From assembly GCA_025758065.1 (NCBI GenBank), contig CP107199.1, forward strand, positions 1,723,501-1,787,500: a stretch of 64,000 bases of DNA, given 5' to 3'. Position numbers and translations under genes: made by a program. The stretch comes from Lachnospiraceae bacterium (lineage in GTDB: Bacteria > Bacillota > Clostridia > Lachnospirales > Lachnospiraceae). The notes below the pieces were generated by a model. That model worked only from the letters and a program-made list of their open reading frames with translations. It did not search any database and was not told where the DNA came from. Positions 14,792 to 23,699 of the stretch are shown piece after piece. The first letter of the stretch is position 1, and each line of letters starts with the position of its first letter.

Positions 14792-16832
14792 ACAGGAAAT
14801 GACCATTGGATTTATCGGCAACCCGAACTGCGGCAAGACCACCCTGTTCAACGCCTATACCGGGGCCAACCTGAAAGTGGCCAACTGGCCGGGCGTGACC
14901 GTGGAGAAGGTGGAGGGCGTCATGAAGGACCACGACCTTACCATCCATCTGGTAGACTTACCCGGCACCTACAGCCTGACCTCCTATACCATGGAGGAAA
15001 CCGTCTCCCGGCAGTTTATCCTCAGCGATGAGGTGGATGTCATCATCAATGTGGCGGATGCCTCCGCACTGGAACGCAGTCTCTATCTGACCTTGCAACT
15101 GCTGGAGCTGGGCAAGCCAGTGGTGCTGGCTCTGAACATGATGGACATTGTGGAAAAGCGGGGCATGGAGATCGACCTGTACCGTCTGCCGGAGATGCTG
15201 GGCATCCCGGTAATCCCGGTCTCCGCCCGTCAGCGCCGTGGGCTGGATATTCTGCTCCATGCCGCCGCCCACCACAAGGATTGCACCGACCCGGACTGTT
15301 TGATCCACCACCATAAGGTCCGCTCCAAACACCGGCACGATCACCACTCAGAGTATGCCATGGTCTATTCCGATGAGATCGAGGACAAGATCGACCAGAT
15401 CATGCCGGAGCTGAAGCGTCGTTATCCAGGTCTGACGAACTACCGCTGGCATGCGCTGAAGCTGCTGGAGGAGGATAAGGAGATCACGGAGAAGTACCCG
15501 GTGAACCTTCCCCAGGTGCTGGATCGCAGCTACGAGTCGGACATCATCAACCAGAAATATGACTTCATCGGGGAAATCATCGGTGAAGTCCTGCTCCACA
15601 AGGAACGGCAGGATCTGCTCACCGAGCGGGCGGACAAGCTGCTCACCAGCAAAGTGTGGAGTATCCCCATCTTTCTGGTAATCATGGCCGTTACCTTCTT
15701 TTTGACCTTTACCATTGGCGACTGGATCAAGGGATATTTTGAGCTGGGCATTGACTGGCTTTCCGGCGTGGCGCAAAGTGGTCTGACGGCAGTTCACGCC
15801 GGGACAATCCTCACCTCGCTGATGGTGGACGGTATCATCGGCGGCGTGGGCACCATTGTCACATTTCTGCCTAATATTTTGATTCTTTTTTTGTGTTTGG
15901 CACTACTGGAGGACAGCGGTTATATGGCCCGTGTGGCCTATGTGATGGAGGGCATCATGAGCAAGCTGGGGCTTTCCGGCAAAGCCTTCATTCCCATGCT
16001 ACTGGGATTTGGCTGTACGGTTCCCGCCATCATGGCTTCCCGTGCGCTGGAAAGCAAGCGGGACCGCTTCAAGGTCATGCTGGTAACGCTATTTATGAGC
16101 TGCAACGCCCGGCTGACCATCTACATCTTGTTCTCCGAGATGTTTTTCGGAGACAACGCCATGCTGATGGCTTACTCCATGTACCTGATTGGCATTGTGG
16201 TTGCCATTGTGGTGTCCGCCGTCATCCACCTTCTGAATCGGAAAAAGAGCGTCAATTACCTGATGATCGAACTGCCGGAGTATAAGCTGCCCGATTCCCG
16301 GACGGTGGCCATCTATGTGTGGGAGAAGATCAAGGATTATCTGGAAAAGGCAGGCACTACGATTTTTATTGCTACGCTGGCGATTTGGCTCCTGCTGAAC
16401 TTTGGCCCCCATGGCTATTCCCCGGACATGGCACAGAGTTTCGGGGCTATAATTGGTAAGTGCCTGGTTCCCTTCTTTGCCCCCATTGGCTTGGGCTTCT
16501 GGCAGATTGCCGTGGCTCTGATTGCCGGTGTCTCCGCCAAGGAAGTGGTGGTGTCCAGCTGTGCTGTGTTGTTCGGCATTGTCAACGCCAGCTCGCCAGA
16601 GGGGATGAGTGCTTTTGCATCTGCATTGAACGGTATCGGCTTCGGGCCTCTCAATGCCTTCTGCCTGATGGTGTTCTGCCTGCTCTATATTCCCTGTGCG
16701 GCGGCTCTGGCTACTATCCGCAAGGAATCGGGAAGTTGGGCATGGATGGGTTTTACCGCCATTTTCCAGTTATTGGTGGCGTGGATTGTCACTTTTGTAG
16801 TGTACCAGATTGGATCTTTTGTAGTGCTTTAA
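14784..16832 (+). CDS. feoB: FeoB ferrous-iron transporter
   Basis: This 682-residue protein has an N-terminal G domain (G1 GNPNCGKTT from residue 12; G2/G3 around NWPGVTVEK and DLPGTYSL; G4 LNMMD) followed by a cytoplasmic helical spacer and about eight membrane helices with the two gate motifs, including ARVAYVMEGIMSKLGLSGKA. It imports Fe(II) across the cytoplasmic membrane under anaerobic conditions. A His-rich insert (about 168–194, HHKDCTDPDCLIHHHKVRSK) lies after the G domain and may bind metal. ATG 14784 is chosen because the G domain begins 11 residues later. Confidence 0.95.
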   Translation: MSEQEMTIGFIGNPNCGKTTLFNAYTGANLKVANWPGVTVEKVEGVMKDHDLTIHLVDLPGTYSLTSYTMEETVSRQFILSDEVDVIINVADASALERSLYLTLQLLELGKPVVLALNMMDIVEKRGMEIDLYRLPEMLGIPVIPVSARQRRGLDILLHAAAHHKDCTDPDCLIHHHKVRSKHRHDHHSEYAMVYSDEIEDKIDQIMPELKRRYPGLTNYRWHALKLLEEDKEITEKYPVNLPQVLDRSYESDIINQKYDFIGEIIGEVLLHKERQDLLTERADKLLTSKVWSIPIFLVIMAVTFFLTFTIGDWIKGYFELGIDWLSGVAQSGLTAVHAGTILTSLMVDGIIGGVGTIVTFLPNILILFLCLALLEDSGYMARVAYVMEGIMSKLGLSGKAFIPMLLGFGCTVPAIMASRALESKRDRFKVMLVTLFMSCNARLTIYILFSEMFFGDNAMLMAYSMYLIGIVVAIVVSAVIHLLNRKKSVNYLMIELPEYKLPDSRTVAIYVWEKIKDYLEKAGTTIFIATLAIWLLLNFGPHGYSPDMAQSFGAIIGKCLVPFFAPIGLGFWQIAVALIAGVSAKEVVVSSCAVLFGIVNASSPEGMSAFASALNGIGFGPLNAFCLMVFCLLYIPCAAALATIRKESGSWAWMGFTAIFQLLVAWIVTFVVYQIGSFVVL

Positions 16833-16873
16833 GCAAGCTATTTTTGCAAAGAGTCCAAATGGAGGAGGTTTAT

Positions 16874-17008
16874 ATGGCATCTTTGATTTTACTCATTGTA
16901 TTGGCGGTATATTGTATCTGGTCTTTGAGACGCATGGTAAAACGCCGAAAAGAAAATCGCGGGAAGTGCGCAGGTTGCCCTTATCAGGGTACTGGAATGT
17001 GCCGATAA
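16874..17008 (+). CDS. FeoB-associated Cys-rich membrane protein
   Basis: The 44-residue protein starts behind GGAGGAGG. It has a single N-terminal membrane helix (SLILLIVLAVYCIWSL), a basic segment, and a C-terminal KCAGCPYQGTGMC. This matches the FeoB-associated Cys-rich family, thought to aid iron transfer after FeoB. It follows feoB by 41 bp and completes the feo operon. Confidence 0.85.
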   Translation: MASLILLIVLAVYCIWSLRRMVKRRKENRGKCAGCPYQGTGMCR

Positions 17009-17107
17009 AAGCTGCATTTTGCCCAAACAGAAGAACCCTTTTCCCGAATAGCAGGATATAGGTTCAAACCGTTGACGAGGACGGTTTTCCTGCGTATGAT
17101 GAAGATA

Positions 17108-17129
17108 CAATTAAACGATGATTTAATTG
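17108..17129. promoter_or_regulatory. 8-bp inverted repeat, candidate metalloregulator operator
   Basis: CAATTAAA (17108–17115) and TTTAATTG (17122–17129) are perfect inverted arms with a 6-bp spacer, 41 bp before the HMA gene. ArsR/SmtB-type sensors bind AT-rich dyads of this sort, and one is encoded downstream (19525). A G+C hairpin (AACCGT/ACGGTT, about 17068–17087) precedes it and may end the feo transcript. Confidence 0.5.
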
Positions 17130-17169
17130 TTCTGACAACAGGAACAAATTAAGAGAGGAGATTTTCAAA

Positions 17170-17388
17170 ATGAAAAAGACTTACAAAATCGATGTGGATT
17201 GCGCTAACTGCGCCAACCTGATGGAGGATGCAGCCCGCAAGACCAGCGGCGTACAGAGCGCTACGGTGAATTTTATGACCCTCAAGATGAACGTGGAGTT
17301 CGAGGAAGGTCAGGACCCCAAGGCTGTTATGCAGGAGGTTCGCAAAGCCTGCAAGAAGGTGGAACCCGATTGCGAGATCTTCCTGTAA
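17170..17388 (+). CDS. Heavy-metal-associated (HMA) domain protein
   Basis: A free-standing 72-residue ferredoxin-like HMA domain with the metal site DVDCANCANLMEDAARK (CX2C at about 11–14) and GVQSATVNFMT. Such domains usually form the N-terminus of P1B ATPases; the ATPase at 17487 has none, so this protein probably delivers metal to it in trans. The start follows AGAGAGGAG. A GC-rich hairpin (GCCCTG/CAGGGC, about 17406–17432) lies between the two genes and may reduce read-through. Confidence 0.9.
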   Translation: MKKTYKIDVDCANCANLMEDAARKTSGVQSATVNFMTLKMNVEFEEGQDPKAVMQEVRKACKKVEPDCEIFL

Positions 17389-17486
17389 GCCAGCGAAACG
17401 AAATGCCCTGTTGAGCGGCAGCTTGCAGGGCGTTCTTTCTCTTAGACAAATAAACGAATAAGCAATCGTGAAAGAGGTAAAACGAA

Positions 17487-19487
17487 ATGCAGGAGTATAT
17501 CATCAACGGTCTGCTGGTCGTGGTGGCTCTGCTGGCCGTGATCCTTCAGATCATCGGCACGCGGCCCTCCGCCGGTATGACCAAAAAACAAAAAGTGATG
17601 TTGTGGCGGATTCTGACTGCTACGGTTCTACTGTTGATTTTGCAGGTCCTGGGCGCAGGCGCATTTGAAGTGTTTGGCGCGGCAGGCCGCTGGGTACGTC
17701 TGGCTGTGTTCCTGGTGGATTATCTGGTCATTGGCTACGACATTCTGGGAAAAGCCGGAAAAGGTATCCGCAACGGTCAGGTGTTCGATGAGCACTTTCT
17801 GATGGCGGTGGCTACGCTGGGTGCGCTTGCCCTGGCCATATATGAAAACGGCGACTATCTGGAGGCCATCGCGGTTATGCTGTTCTACCAGGTAGGTGAA
17901 TGGTTCCAGTCTTATGCTGTGGGCAAGAGCCGCCGGAATATCAGTGATCTGATGGACATCCGTCCTGATTATGCCAATATCGAACGGGATGGCAAACTGG
18001 AACAGGTGGACCCGGACGAAGTGGGGATCGGCACCATTATTGTGGTACAGCCTGGCGAAAAAGTTCCTATTGACGGTATGGTGGTTCAAGGTGAATCGAC
18101 GTTGAACACCGCCGCGCTCACAGGCGAGAGCTTGCCCCGCGAGGTCAAAACCGGGGATGAGATCATCTCTGGCTGTATCAATATGACAGGCTTGCTCCAT
18201 ATCCAGACCACCAAGGAATTTGGCGAGTCCACTGTCTCCAAGATTCTGGATCTGGTGGAGAATGCTTCCTCCCGGAAGTCCAAGTCGGAGGACTTTATCT
18301 CCCGCTTCGCAAAAATTTACACCCCTGCGGTATGTTATGCCGCACTGGCCTTGGCAATTCTGCCTCCTTTGGTGCGGATGTTCGGTATGGGGCTGGATGC
18401 AGGCTGGGAGACCTGGATCTATCGTGCGCTGACCTTCCTCGTTGCCAGCTGCCCCTGCGCTTTGGTCATCTCCATTCCTCTGTCTTTCTTTGCAGGAATT
18501 GGCGGAGCCAGTAAGGCGGGCGTTCTGGTGAAGGGGTCCAACTATCTGGAAACCCTGTCACAGGCTAAGATCGTGGTCTTTGACAAGACCGGTACTCTGA
18601 CCCAGGGCGTGTTCGAGGTCAACGCCATCTACCACAACGAGATGGACGAACGCAAGCTGGTGGAGTACGCGGCCCTGGCAGAGAGTGCTTCCAGCCATCC
18701 CATCAGCAAGAGTTTACAGAAAGCCTACGGTATGGAAATCGACCGCAGCCGTGTAACCAATATTCAGGAGCTCAGCGGCAACGGCGTGATCGCCACAGTG
18801 GACGGTCATCAGGTGGCAGCTGGTAACGACAAGCTCATGAATCGTCTGGGCGTTCAATCTATTCCGTGCCACAGCGTAGGCACCATCATTCACATGGCGA
18901 TTGACGGGAAATATGCCGGACACATTGTTATTTCCGACATCGTGAAGCCTCACTCCAAGGAAGCCATCCGGGCATTAAAGTCGGCTGGGGTTCGCAAGAC
19001 TGTGATGCTTACTGGTGACGCCAAGAAGGTGGTTGACAGTGTAGCCTCCGCTCTTGGCTTGAATGAGGTCTACAGCGAACTGCTCCCTGCTGATAAGGTA
19101 GAGAAAGTAGAAGAGCTAATTCAGATCAAATCGGAAAAGGAAAAGCTGGCTTTCGTAGGAGATGGCATCAACGATGCCCCGGTGCTTCGCCGGGCAGACA
19201 TCGGCATTGCTATGGGCGCTATGGGTTCTGACGCTGCCATTGAAGCTGCGGATGTAGTACTGATGGATGACGACCCAATGCAAATTTCCAAAGCAATCAA
19301 AATCTCCCGCAAGTGCCTTGGCATCGTCTATCAGAACATCGTGGTGGCCATCGGCGTAAAACTGGCCTGCCTCGTACTGATTGCGCTGGGTTTCGCCAAT
19401 ATGTGGCTGGCCGTGTTCGCGGATGTGGGCGTAATGATCATCGCCGTCCTCAATGCTATCCGGGCACTGTTTGTGAAAAATCTTTAA
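17487..19487 (+). CDS. Cd/Zn-type P1B ATPase metal exporter
   Basis: This 666-residue heavy-metal P-type ATPase contains the TGES actuator loop (TAALTGESLPREV), the membrane metal motif Cys322-Pro-Cys324 (ASCPCALVIS), phosphorylated Asp366 in DKTGTLT, the HP motif (SSHPIS) and the hinge GDGINDAP. CPC with a late membrane-embedded Lys/Asp pattern fits Zn/Cd/Pb exporters (CadA/ZntA type) rather than Cu. The usual N-terminal HMA domain is supplied by the separate gene upstream. A downstream ArsR sensor completes the module. Assignment of Cd/Zn over Co is by family resemblance. Confidence 0.9.
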   Translation: MQEYIINGLLVVVALLAVILQIIGTRPSAGMTKKQKVMLWRILTATVLLLILQVLGAGAFEVFGAAGRWVRLAVFLVDYLVIGYDILGKAGKGIRNGQVFDEHFLMAVATLGALALAIYENGDYLEAIAVMLFYQVGEWFQSYAVGKSRRNISDLMDIRPDYANIERDGKLEQVDPDEVGIGTIIVVQPGEKVPIDGMVVQGESTLNTAALTGESLPREVKTGDEIISGCINMTGLLHIQTTKEFGESTVSKILDLVENASSRKSKSEDFISRFAKIYTPAVCYAALALAILPPLVRMFGMGLDAGWETWIYRALTFLVASCPCALVISIPLSFFAGIGGASKAGVLVKGSNYLETLSQAKIVVFDKTGTLTQGVFEVNAIYHNEMDERKLVEYAALAESASSHPISKSLQKAYGMEIDRSRVTNIQELSGNGVIATVDGHQVAAGNDKLMNRLGVQSIPCHSVGTIIHMAIDGKYAGHIVISDIVKPHSKEAIRALKSAGVRKTVMLTGDAKKVVDSVASALGLNEVYSELLPADKVEKVEELIQIKSEKEKLAFVGDGINDAPVLRRADIGIAMGAMGSDAAIEAADVVLMDDDPMQISKAIKISRKCLGIVYQNIVVAIGVKLACLVLIALGFANMWLAVFADVGVMIIAVLNAIRALFVKNL

Positions 19488-19524
19488 AGTTCAGAAATAA
19501 ACGAAAACAGAAAGGAGGCCCCCA

Positions 19525-19839
19525 ATGAATGATTCTTGGCCTCGTGAACCGCAAGGGCGGGAACTGGAAAACCTGACACAGTTGTTTAAGGTTCTGGGGG
19601 CCCCTTCCCGTATGAAGGTTCTGTTTCAGATCGGTTCCTCAGAGGCGTGTGTCACTGAAGTAGCTGCCAGGCTCAATATGTCAGAGTCTGCTGTTTCTCA
19701 CCATATCCAAATTTTACGCATGAACGGTTTGGTTCGCTGGCGCAGGAGTGGAAAGGCTATTTACTATGTTCTAAAAGATGACCATGTTCGCTCAATTATC
19801 TTTCAGGGATATGAACATATTAAAGAATTCGCTAGTTAG
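19525..19839 (+). CDS. ArsR/SmtB-family metal sensor
   Basis: The 104-residue repressor has recognition helix LNMSESAVSHHIQILRMNGL and a C-terminal helix reading DDHVRSIIFQGYEHIKE. This fits the alpha5 Zn/Co site D-x-H-x10-H-x2-E exactly, suggesting dimer-interface Zn sensing as in SmtB/CzrA rather than the Cys-based alpha3N Cd site. It starts behind AAAGGAGG, 37 bp after the ATPase gene, and probably controls the module. Confidence 0.85.
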   Translation: MNDSWPREPQGRELENLTQLFKVLGAPSRMKVLFQIGSSEACVTEVAARLNMSESAVSHHIQILRMNGLVRWRRSGKAIYYVLKDDHVRSIIFQGYEHIKEFAS

Positions 19840-19862
19840 TAGGGAGAAAAACAAATAATTTT

Positions 19863-19914
19863 AATCACCTGCCGGACGACGGCAAAAGAAAAAGCCGTCG
19901 TCCAGTAGGTGATT
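19863..19914 (+). terminator. Strong hairpin after the metal-export module
   Basis: Arms AATCACCT and AGGTGATT enclose GACGACGGC/GCCGTCGTC around an A-rich loop. The stem is long, but the following T tract is short. Confidence 0.7.
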
Positions 19915-19929
19915 TCCATGTAAATATGA

Positions 19930-20240
19930 TATCATGGGTTTGTATGCGAGAATGGAAAGAAGATGGAGCAACCCTTGGAGAATAAGTGATGAACAATGTT
20001 CTGGGGAATGGCTCTTTGATCAGTATAAGGTGTACGGGGGATTTCTAAGAGAAAATCAAATCGGAAATGCAGGATTGGCCTGGAGCACAGGAGACTGTGC
20101 AGGAAATCCTGAAAGGGGACGAGTAGAAAAAAGAGCAGCTGCTTGAGCAGGAAGTGCAGAAGGAAGAAGAAAATAGGCAGAGCAGTTGATGATGGAATGT
20201 CCGGTGCAGTGTGGGTGTAATGCTCATGTTGCATCGGCTT
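19930..20240. other. Gene-free stretch with coding-like debris
   Basis: Between the terminator and the operators at 20283 no intact gene is seen. One frame around 20070–20185 reads DWPGAQETVQEILKGDE, stop, KKEQLLEQEVQKEEENRQS, which has the charged composition of a former protein C-terminus. I do not recognise it; a degraded ICE gene is possible. Confidence 0.3.
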
Positions 20241-20282
20241 TTTTTGTAAAAAAAATTTTTAATAATGTTGGTTTTTAACTAC

Positions 20283-20343
20283 TCTTAACTCAAATATTGC
20301 ATCTTAACTCAAAAAGAGTTATAATACAGAAAAAGAGTTAAGA
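20283..20343 (+). promoter_or_regulatory. Promoter of the AbiE-like pair with repeated operators
   Basis: TTGCAT (20297–20302), 17 bp, TATAAT (20320–20325). TCTTAACTC occurs at 20283–20291 and 20302–20310, and its reverse complement GAGTTAAGA at 20335–20343; a partial GAGTTATAA overlaps the -10 box. This arrangement suits autorepression by the antitoxin encoded next. Confidence 0.7.
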
Positions 20344-20357
20344 TTGCAGGTGATGAC

Positions 20358-21317
20358 ATGGAATATCTCGATAAAGTTCTGGGAGTCAAGGTTACCTATG
20401 AGGATGTAGAGTTTAAGCATTTGCCCAATTTTATAGCCACAAGGTACCGTTTACAGATGGTGTCAATGAATGAACAGAAGATGATTTTTCTTTATCCTAA
20501 GACAGAACTGGAGCAGATTGAAGTACTGAAAAAACATATTGCTCGGATACAGAAAAATGAGAACTTGCCTGTTGTGCTGGTGCTAAAAGAACTTGGCTTT
20601 CGCCAGAAAGAATATTTGATTCGTGAGAAGATTCCATTTATTGTAGATGGAAAGCAAATTTATTTGCCCTTTATGGCAGTGTATTTGCAGGAACGGTGCA
20701 GCGCCGAAAAAAAGACAAGGGAAGAAATACTTCCATCGGCGCAGATGCTTCTACTGCATTTCATTTATGGAGGCGCACAGGAATTATCTACAAGTCAAGC
20801 TGCGAAAGACTTGGAACTGACACCTACTTCTATATCAAGGGCATCAAGACAGCTTGAAGAAATGGGATTGCTGCATATCAGAAAAGTCGGTGTGCAGAGG
20901 ATCATGCAATCTGAGGATTCTCCGAAAACACTGTTCCAAAAAGCAGGAGATAAGTTGCTGAATCCAATAAAACGAACGGTTTATATTCCGAAAGAATTGC
21001 TGGGAACAGAGCTGTTGGAAAGTGGATATTCGGCGTTGGCAGAGTATTCTATGCTGAACACACCGAATGTCAGATGTTATGCGGCAGAAAGAATCTCTCA
21101 ATGGAAAGATGTTATGACCAATAGCTTGCAGAATTCGTTGGTGCAAGTGGCCGTAGAGATGTGGAGATACAATCCACGAAAATTGTCCACGCGAAACATT
21201 GTAGATGAGCTTTCGCTGGCATTGGCATTGAGAGAAGATGCAGATGAACGGGTTGAAGAAGCAGTAGAAGAAATGTTGAATGAACTGTGGAGGAAGATAG
21301 ATGGTTACAGGAATTGA
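20358..21317 (+). CDS. AbiEi-like antitoxin with winged helix
   Basis: The 319-residue protein has a central winged-helix region, STSQAAKDLELTPTSISRAS followed by RQLEEMGLLHIRKVG (about 140–175), an N-terminal domain of about 110 residues and a C-terminal helical domain. It overlaps the next gene, a nucleotidyltransferase, by 17 bp. The same pairing occurs in AbiEi/AbiEii type IV toxin–antitoxin systems, where AbiEi represses the operon through inverted repeats. Operator-like repeats do lie upstream. The family was inferred from layout and the HTH; sequence identity to AbiEi was not tested. Confidence 0.6.
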   Translation: MEYLDKVLGVKVTYEDVEFKHLPNFIATRYRLQMVSMNEQKMIFLYPKTELEQIEVLKKHIARIQKNENLPVVLVLKELGFRQKEYLIREKIPFIVDGKQIYLPFMAVYLQERCSAEKKTREEILPSAQMLLLHFIYGGAQELSTSQAAKDLELTPTSISRASRQLEEMGLLHIRKVGVQRIMQSEDSPKTLFQKAGDKLLNPIKRTVYIPKELLGTELLESGYSALAEYSMLNTPNVRCYAAERISQWKDVMTNSLQNSLVQVAVEMWRYNPRKLSTRNIVDELSLALALREDADERVEEAVEEMLNELWRKIDGYRN

Positions 21318-22059
21318 TAGCTTTAAGGAATGGTTCAAGGGCAGTGAAGAACAATATGCTATCATTGGTGGAACTGCGTGTGACATTCTGATGACGGAGG
21401 AGGGACTGGACTTCCGTGCGACAAAGGATATTGACCTTGTTTTGATTATAGAAGCAGTTGACGCAAATTTCGGAAAGAAATTTTGGGAATATGTAAAACA
21501 GGCGGGATATGAGCATTGCAACAAAAGTTCGGGTGTGCCGCAGTTCTATCGCTTTAGTCACCCAATTACAAATCAGTATCCTGCAATGATTGAACTTTTC
21601 ACGCGAAAGCTGGATGCCATCCAACTTCCAGAAGATGCAGTGCTAACACCGTTACCGATGGACGAAGATATTTCGAGTCTGTCTGCTATTCTTTTGGACG
21701 ATGATTACTATGAATTTTTGAAGCAGGGGAAAGTCACCGTTGATGGAGTGACTGTCTTGGATGCGGCATATTTGATTCCGTTTAAGGCAAAAGCGTGGAT
21801 GGATTTGACAGATCGTAAGGCCGCAGGAGAACACGTTGATAGCAAAAATATCAAGAAACATAAGAATGATGTTTTCCGTCTGACGGAGTTGATTGATCCC
21901 ACCGCCAAGGTAGTGGCTCCCCAAGGAGTTTATGCCGATATTCAAGAGTTTGTCCAGCGTATGAAAAAAGAAAACTTGGATATTAAACAGTTGGGGCTGG
22001 TTGGCAGAACAAAGGAGAAGATTCTGGAAGAATTAAAAGCAATGTACGAGACACTTTAA
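21301..22059 (+). CDS. AbiEii-like nucleotidyltransferase (predicted toxin)
   Basis: This 252-residue protein has the nucleotidyltransferase signature EQYAIIGGTACDILMTEEGL (about 17–36) followed by RATKDIDLVLI, giving the GG...D-x-D active site. A later segment, YLIPFKAKAWMDLTDRKAAG, holds the Lys and Asp positions commonly conserved in the DUF1814/AbiEii group. Type IV toxins of this class transfer nucleotides to RNA or protein targets and arrest growth. It is translated from within the end of the antitoxin gene. It could instead be a non-toxic nucleotidyltransferase. Confidence 0.65.
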   Translation: MVTGIDSFKEWFKGSEEQYAIIGGTACDILMTEEGLDFRATKDIDLVLIIEAVDANFGKKFWEYVKQAGYEHCNKSSGVPQFYRFSHPITNQYPAMIELFTRKLDAIQLPEDAVLTPLPMDEDISSLSAILLDDDYYEFLKQGKVTVDGVTVLDAAYLIPFKAKAWMDLTDRKAAGEHVDSKNIKKHKNDVFRLTELIDPTAKVVAPQGVYADIQEFVQRMKKENLDIKQLGLVGRTKEKILEELKAMYETL

Positions 22060-22272
22060 TATAGATATTTGAACAGACAAGGGCGTGTCAGTAAGGATTC
22101 GATTGACTTGACCAATAACAATCAGAGAATAAAAACGGAAAAACTGTTTTTAGATGAGGAAAACCATGAAAACGCTCTGCATCACAGCACAAGGACTTTG
22201 ATGCATTGGCCGTGACTCAAATGGTCACCAGGAAAGATGAATAACAGTTTACAGAAAACAGAATAGAAGCTG

Positions 22273-22506
22273 ATGAGCCAGGACGAGCTGGCAGTTATGG
22301 ATGGCGGCAAGTGCATCTTGCAGTTGCGCGGTGTGCGTCCGTTTCTTTCAGACAAGTATGACATTACCAGACACCCTAATTTCAAATACACAGCTGATGC
22401 AGACAAGCGAAATACCTTTGATATTGAAGCATTTTTGTCTGCCAGACTAAAACTCAAGCCTGATGAGATCTGCGATGTATATGAAGTAGACACGGAGGGC
22501 GTGTAA
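22273..22506 (+). pseudogene. C-terminal tail of a VirD4/TraG-type coupling protein (ICE remnant)
   Basis: The 77 residues MSQDELAVMDGGKCILQLRG, VRPFLSDKYDITRHPNFKYT and the following EAFLSARLKLKP match the C-terminal end of the type IV coupling protein of Tn1549-like conjugative elements. The ATPase domains (about 500 residues) are absent upstream, where no matching frame is found. It is a deletion remnant and with Maff2 downstream marks the right-hand ICE debris. Confidence 0.75.
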
Positions 22507-22722
22507 TACGGTTCCGCTGAGAAAGGAGTGATCGTATCTATTTGCCGCAACTGCCTCTGTTGAGGTCATTGGCGTACAAAGCGGGCAATCATCAACAAAA
22601 TAATGAAAAAGGAGGACAGCTGGAATCAGGCTCTCATATATCGAGGGCAGATTGTTCCGGCTTTTGTGCGCTTATGAAACAAATCTAACTAATCATTCAA
22701 ATGATTCCGGCTAATATTATTT

Positions 22723-22881
22723 ATGGCATTTTTTGAACAGGCAATTACCGTTCTTCAGACTCTCGTTATCGCTCTGGGCGCTGGTCTTAGTATCTGGGGT
22801 GTCATCAACCTGTTGGAAGGTTACGGCAACGACAACCCTGGCGCAAAATCTCAGGGCATGAAGCAGTTCATGGCTAATTAA
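22723..22881 (+). pseudogene. Maff2-family ICE membrane protein, C-terminally truncated
   Basis: A 52-residue frame encodes MAFFEQAITVLQTLVIALGA, then GLSIWGVINLLEGYGNDNPG and AKSQGMKQFMAN before TAA. Maff2 proteins have two membrane helices and about 70–80 residues; here the protein ends before the second helix. In Tn1549-like elements the order coupling protein, Maff2, VirB6-like is usual, and the first two survive here in that order. No clear ribosome site precedes it. Confidence 0.75.
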
Positions 22882-23036
22882 AGGGAACAAAAAGAAAGGA
22901 AAAGCACAATCCAGACGGTATCAGCGGCAGGCTACAAGAATAAATTGTGATTACGCAAGATTGGTGCTATAATAAGAGAAAAGTTCCTGCCGGGGCAGCC
23001 GCCCCGGTGGTGTGGATAGAAAGGCAGGAAAACAAT

Positions 23037-23309
23037 ATGCACATCAACTATAAACCACTCTGGCATACACTGTTAGAGCGTGATATGAGAAAAGAAGATT
23101 TAAGGCTTGCCGCCGGTATGACAACGAATATGATTGCCAACATGAGCAAAGAGGGAAAGCACATCAGCATGGACACATTAGCCCGTATCTGCGAAACGCT
23201 GAATTGTGAGATTACCGATGTAATTGAGTTAGTACCAGACGAGCCTACTTCCACAGGAGGTAAGGAACATGAGCGAATTGAAACAAAGAATAACAGAAAA
23301 TGGAATTGA
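23037..23309 (+). CDS. XRE-family (Cro/CI-like) regulator
   Basis: A 90-residue helix-turn-helix protein from ATG 23037 (MHINYKPLWHTLLERDMRKE), behind AAAGGCAGG. The HTH is LRLAAGMTTNMIANMSKEGK and MDTLARICETLNCEITDVIE, typical of small Cro/CI proteins on Tn1549-like elements, where such genes precede tnpV or the relaxase genes. An upstream in-frame ATG at 22947 would add 30 non-homologous residues. It overlaps tnpV by 41 bp. Confidence 0.85.
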   Translation: MHINYKPLWHTLLERDMRKEDLRLAAGMTTNMIANMSKEGKHISMDTLARICETLNCEITDVIELVPDEPTSTGGKEHERIETKNNRKWN

Positions 23310-23646
23310 TTATATCCTTGTCGGAGATTACTACATCCCGGATTTGAAGCTGCCGGAAGAACACCGCCTCATTGGAAAGTACGGACGGATGCACCGGGAA
23401 TATTTAAGAGAAGTCCACCCAGCCAGATTGAACACATTGACCCTGACCGGGGAGTTATGGACATACCTTGCAGACCTGAATGAACAGGCACAGAATTGGT
23501 TAGATATCATCATGGAGCAGATGAAAGCCGCCGAGGGTGTGACAGAGGAATTGAAGCGAACCCAACAAATGGAATGGGTACACCGTTGCAATAACATTTA
23601 CAATAGGGCAGAAGAAATTGTTTTGCATGAGATGATTTATGCATAA
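23269..23646 (+). CDS. tnpV: TnpV transposon protein
   Basis: This 125-residue protein begins MSELKQRITENGIDYILVGD and contains LIGKYGRMHREYLREVHPAR and MEWVHRCNNIYNRAEEIVLH, the TnpV pattern seen in Tn4451/Tn1549-related elements. No biochemical role is established. The start follows ACAGGAGGTAAGG. A second, truncated TnpV lies at 28985–29158. Confidence 0.85.
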   Translation: MSELKQRITENGIDYILVGDYYIPDLKLPEEHRLIGKYGRMHREYLREVHPARLNTLTLTGELWTYLADLNEQAQNWLDIIMEQMKAAEGVTEELKRTQQMEWVHRCNNIYNRAEEIVLHEMIYA

Positions 23647-23699
23647 CGGTATGGTAGAATGATTATGACAAATTAGAATTTGTAAAGGAGACATTTTTA

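Noticed and set aside
19934..20146. 70-codon ORF after the metal module
   Set aside because: No ribosome site and no family signal; a different frame across the same stretch looks more like protein debris.
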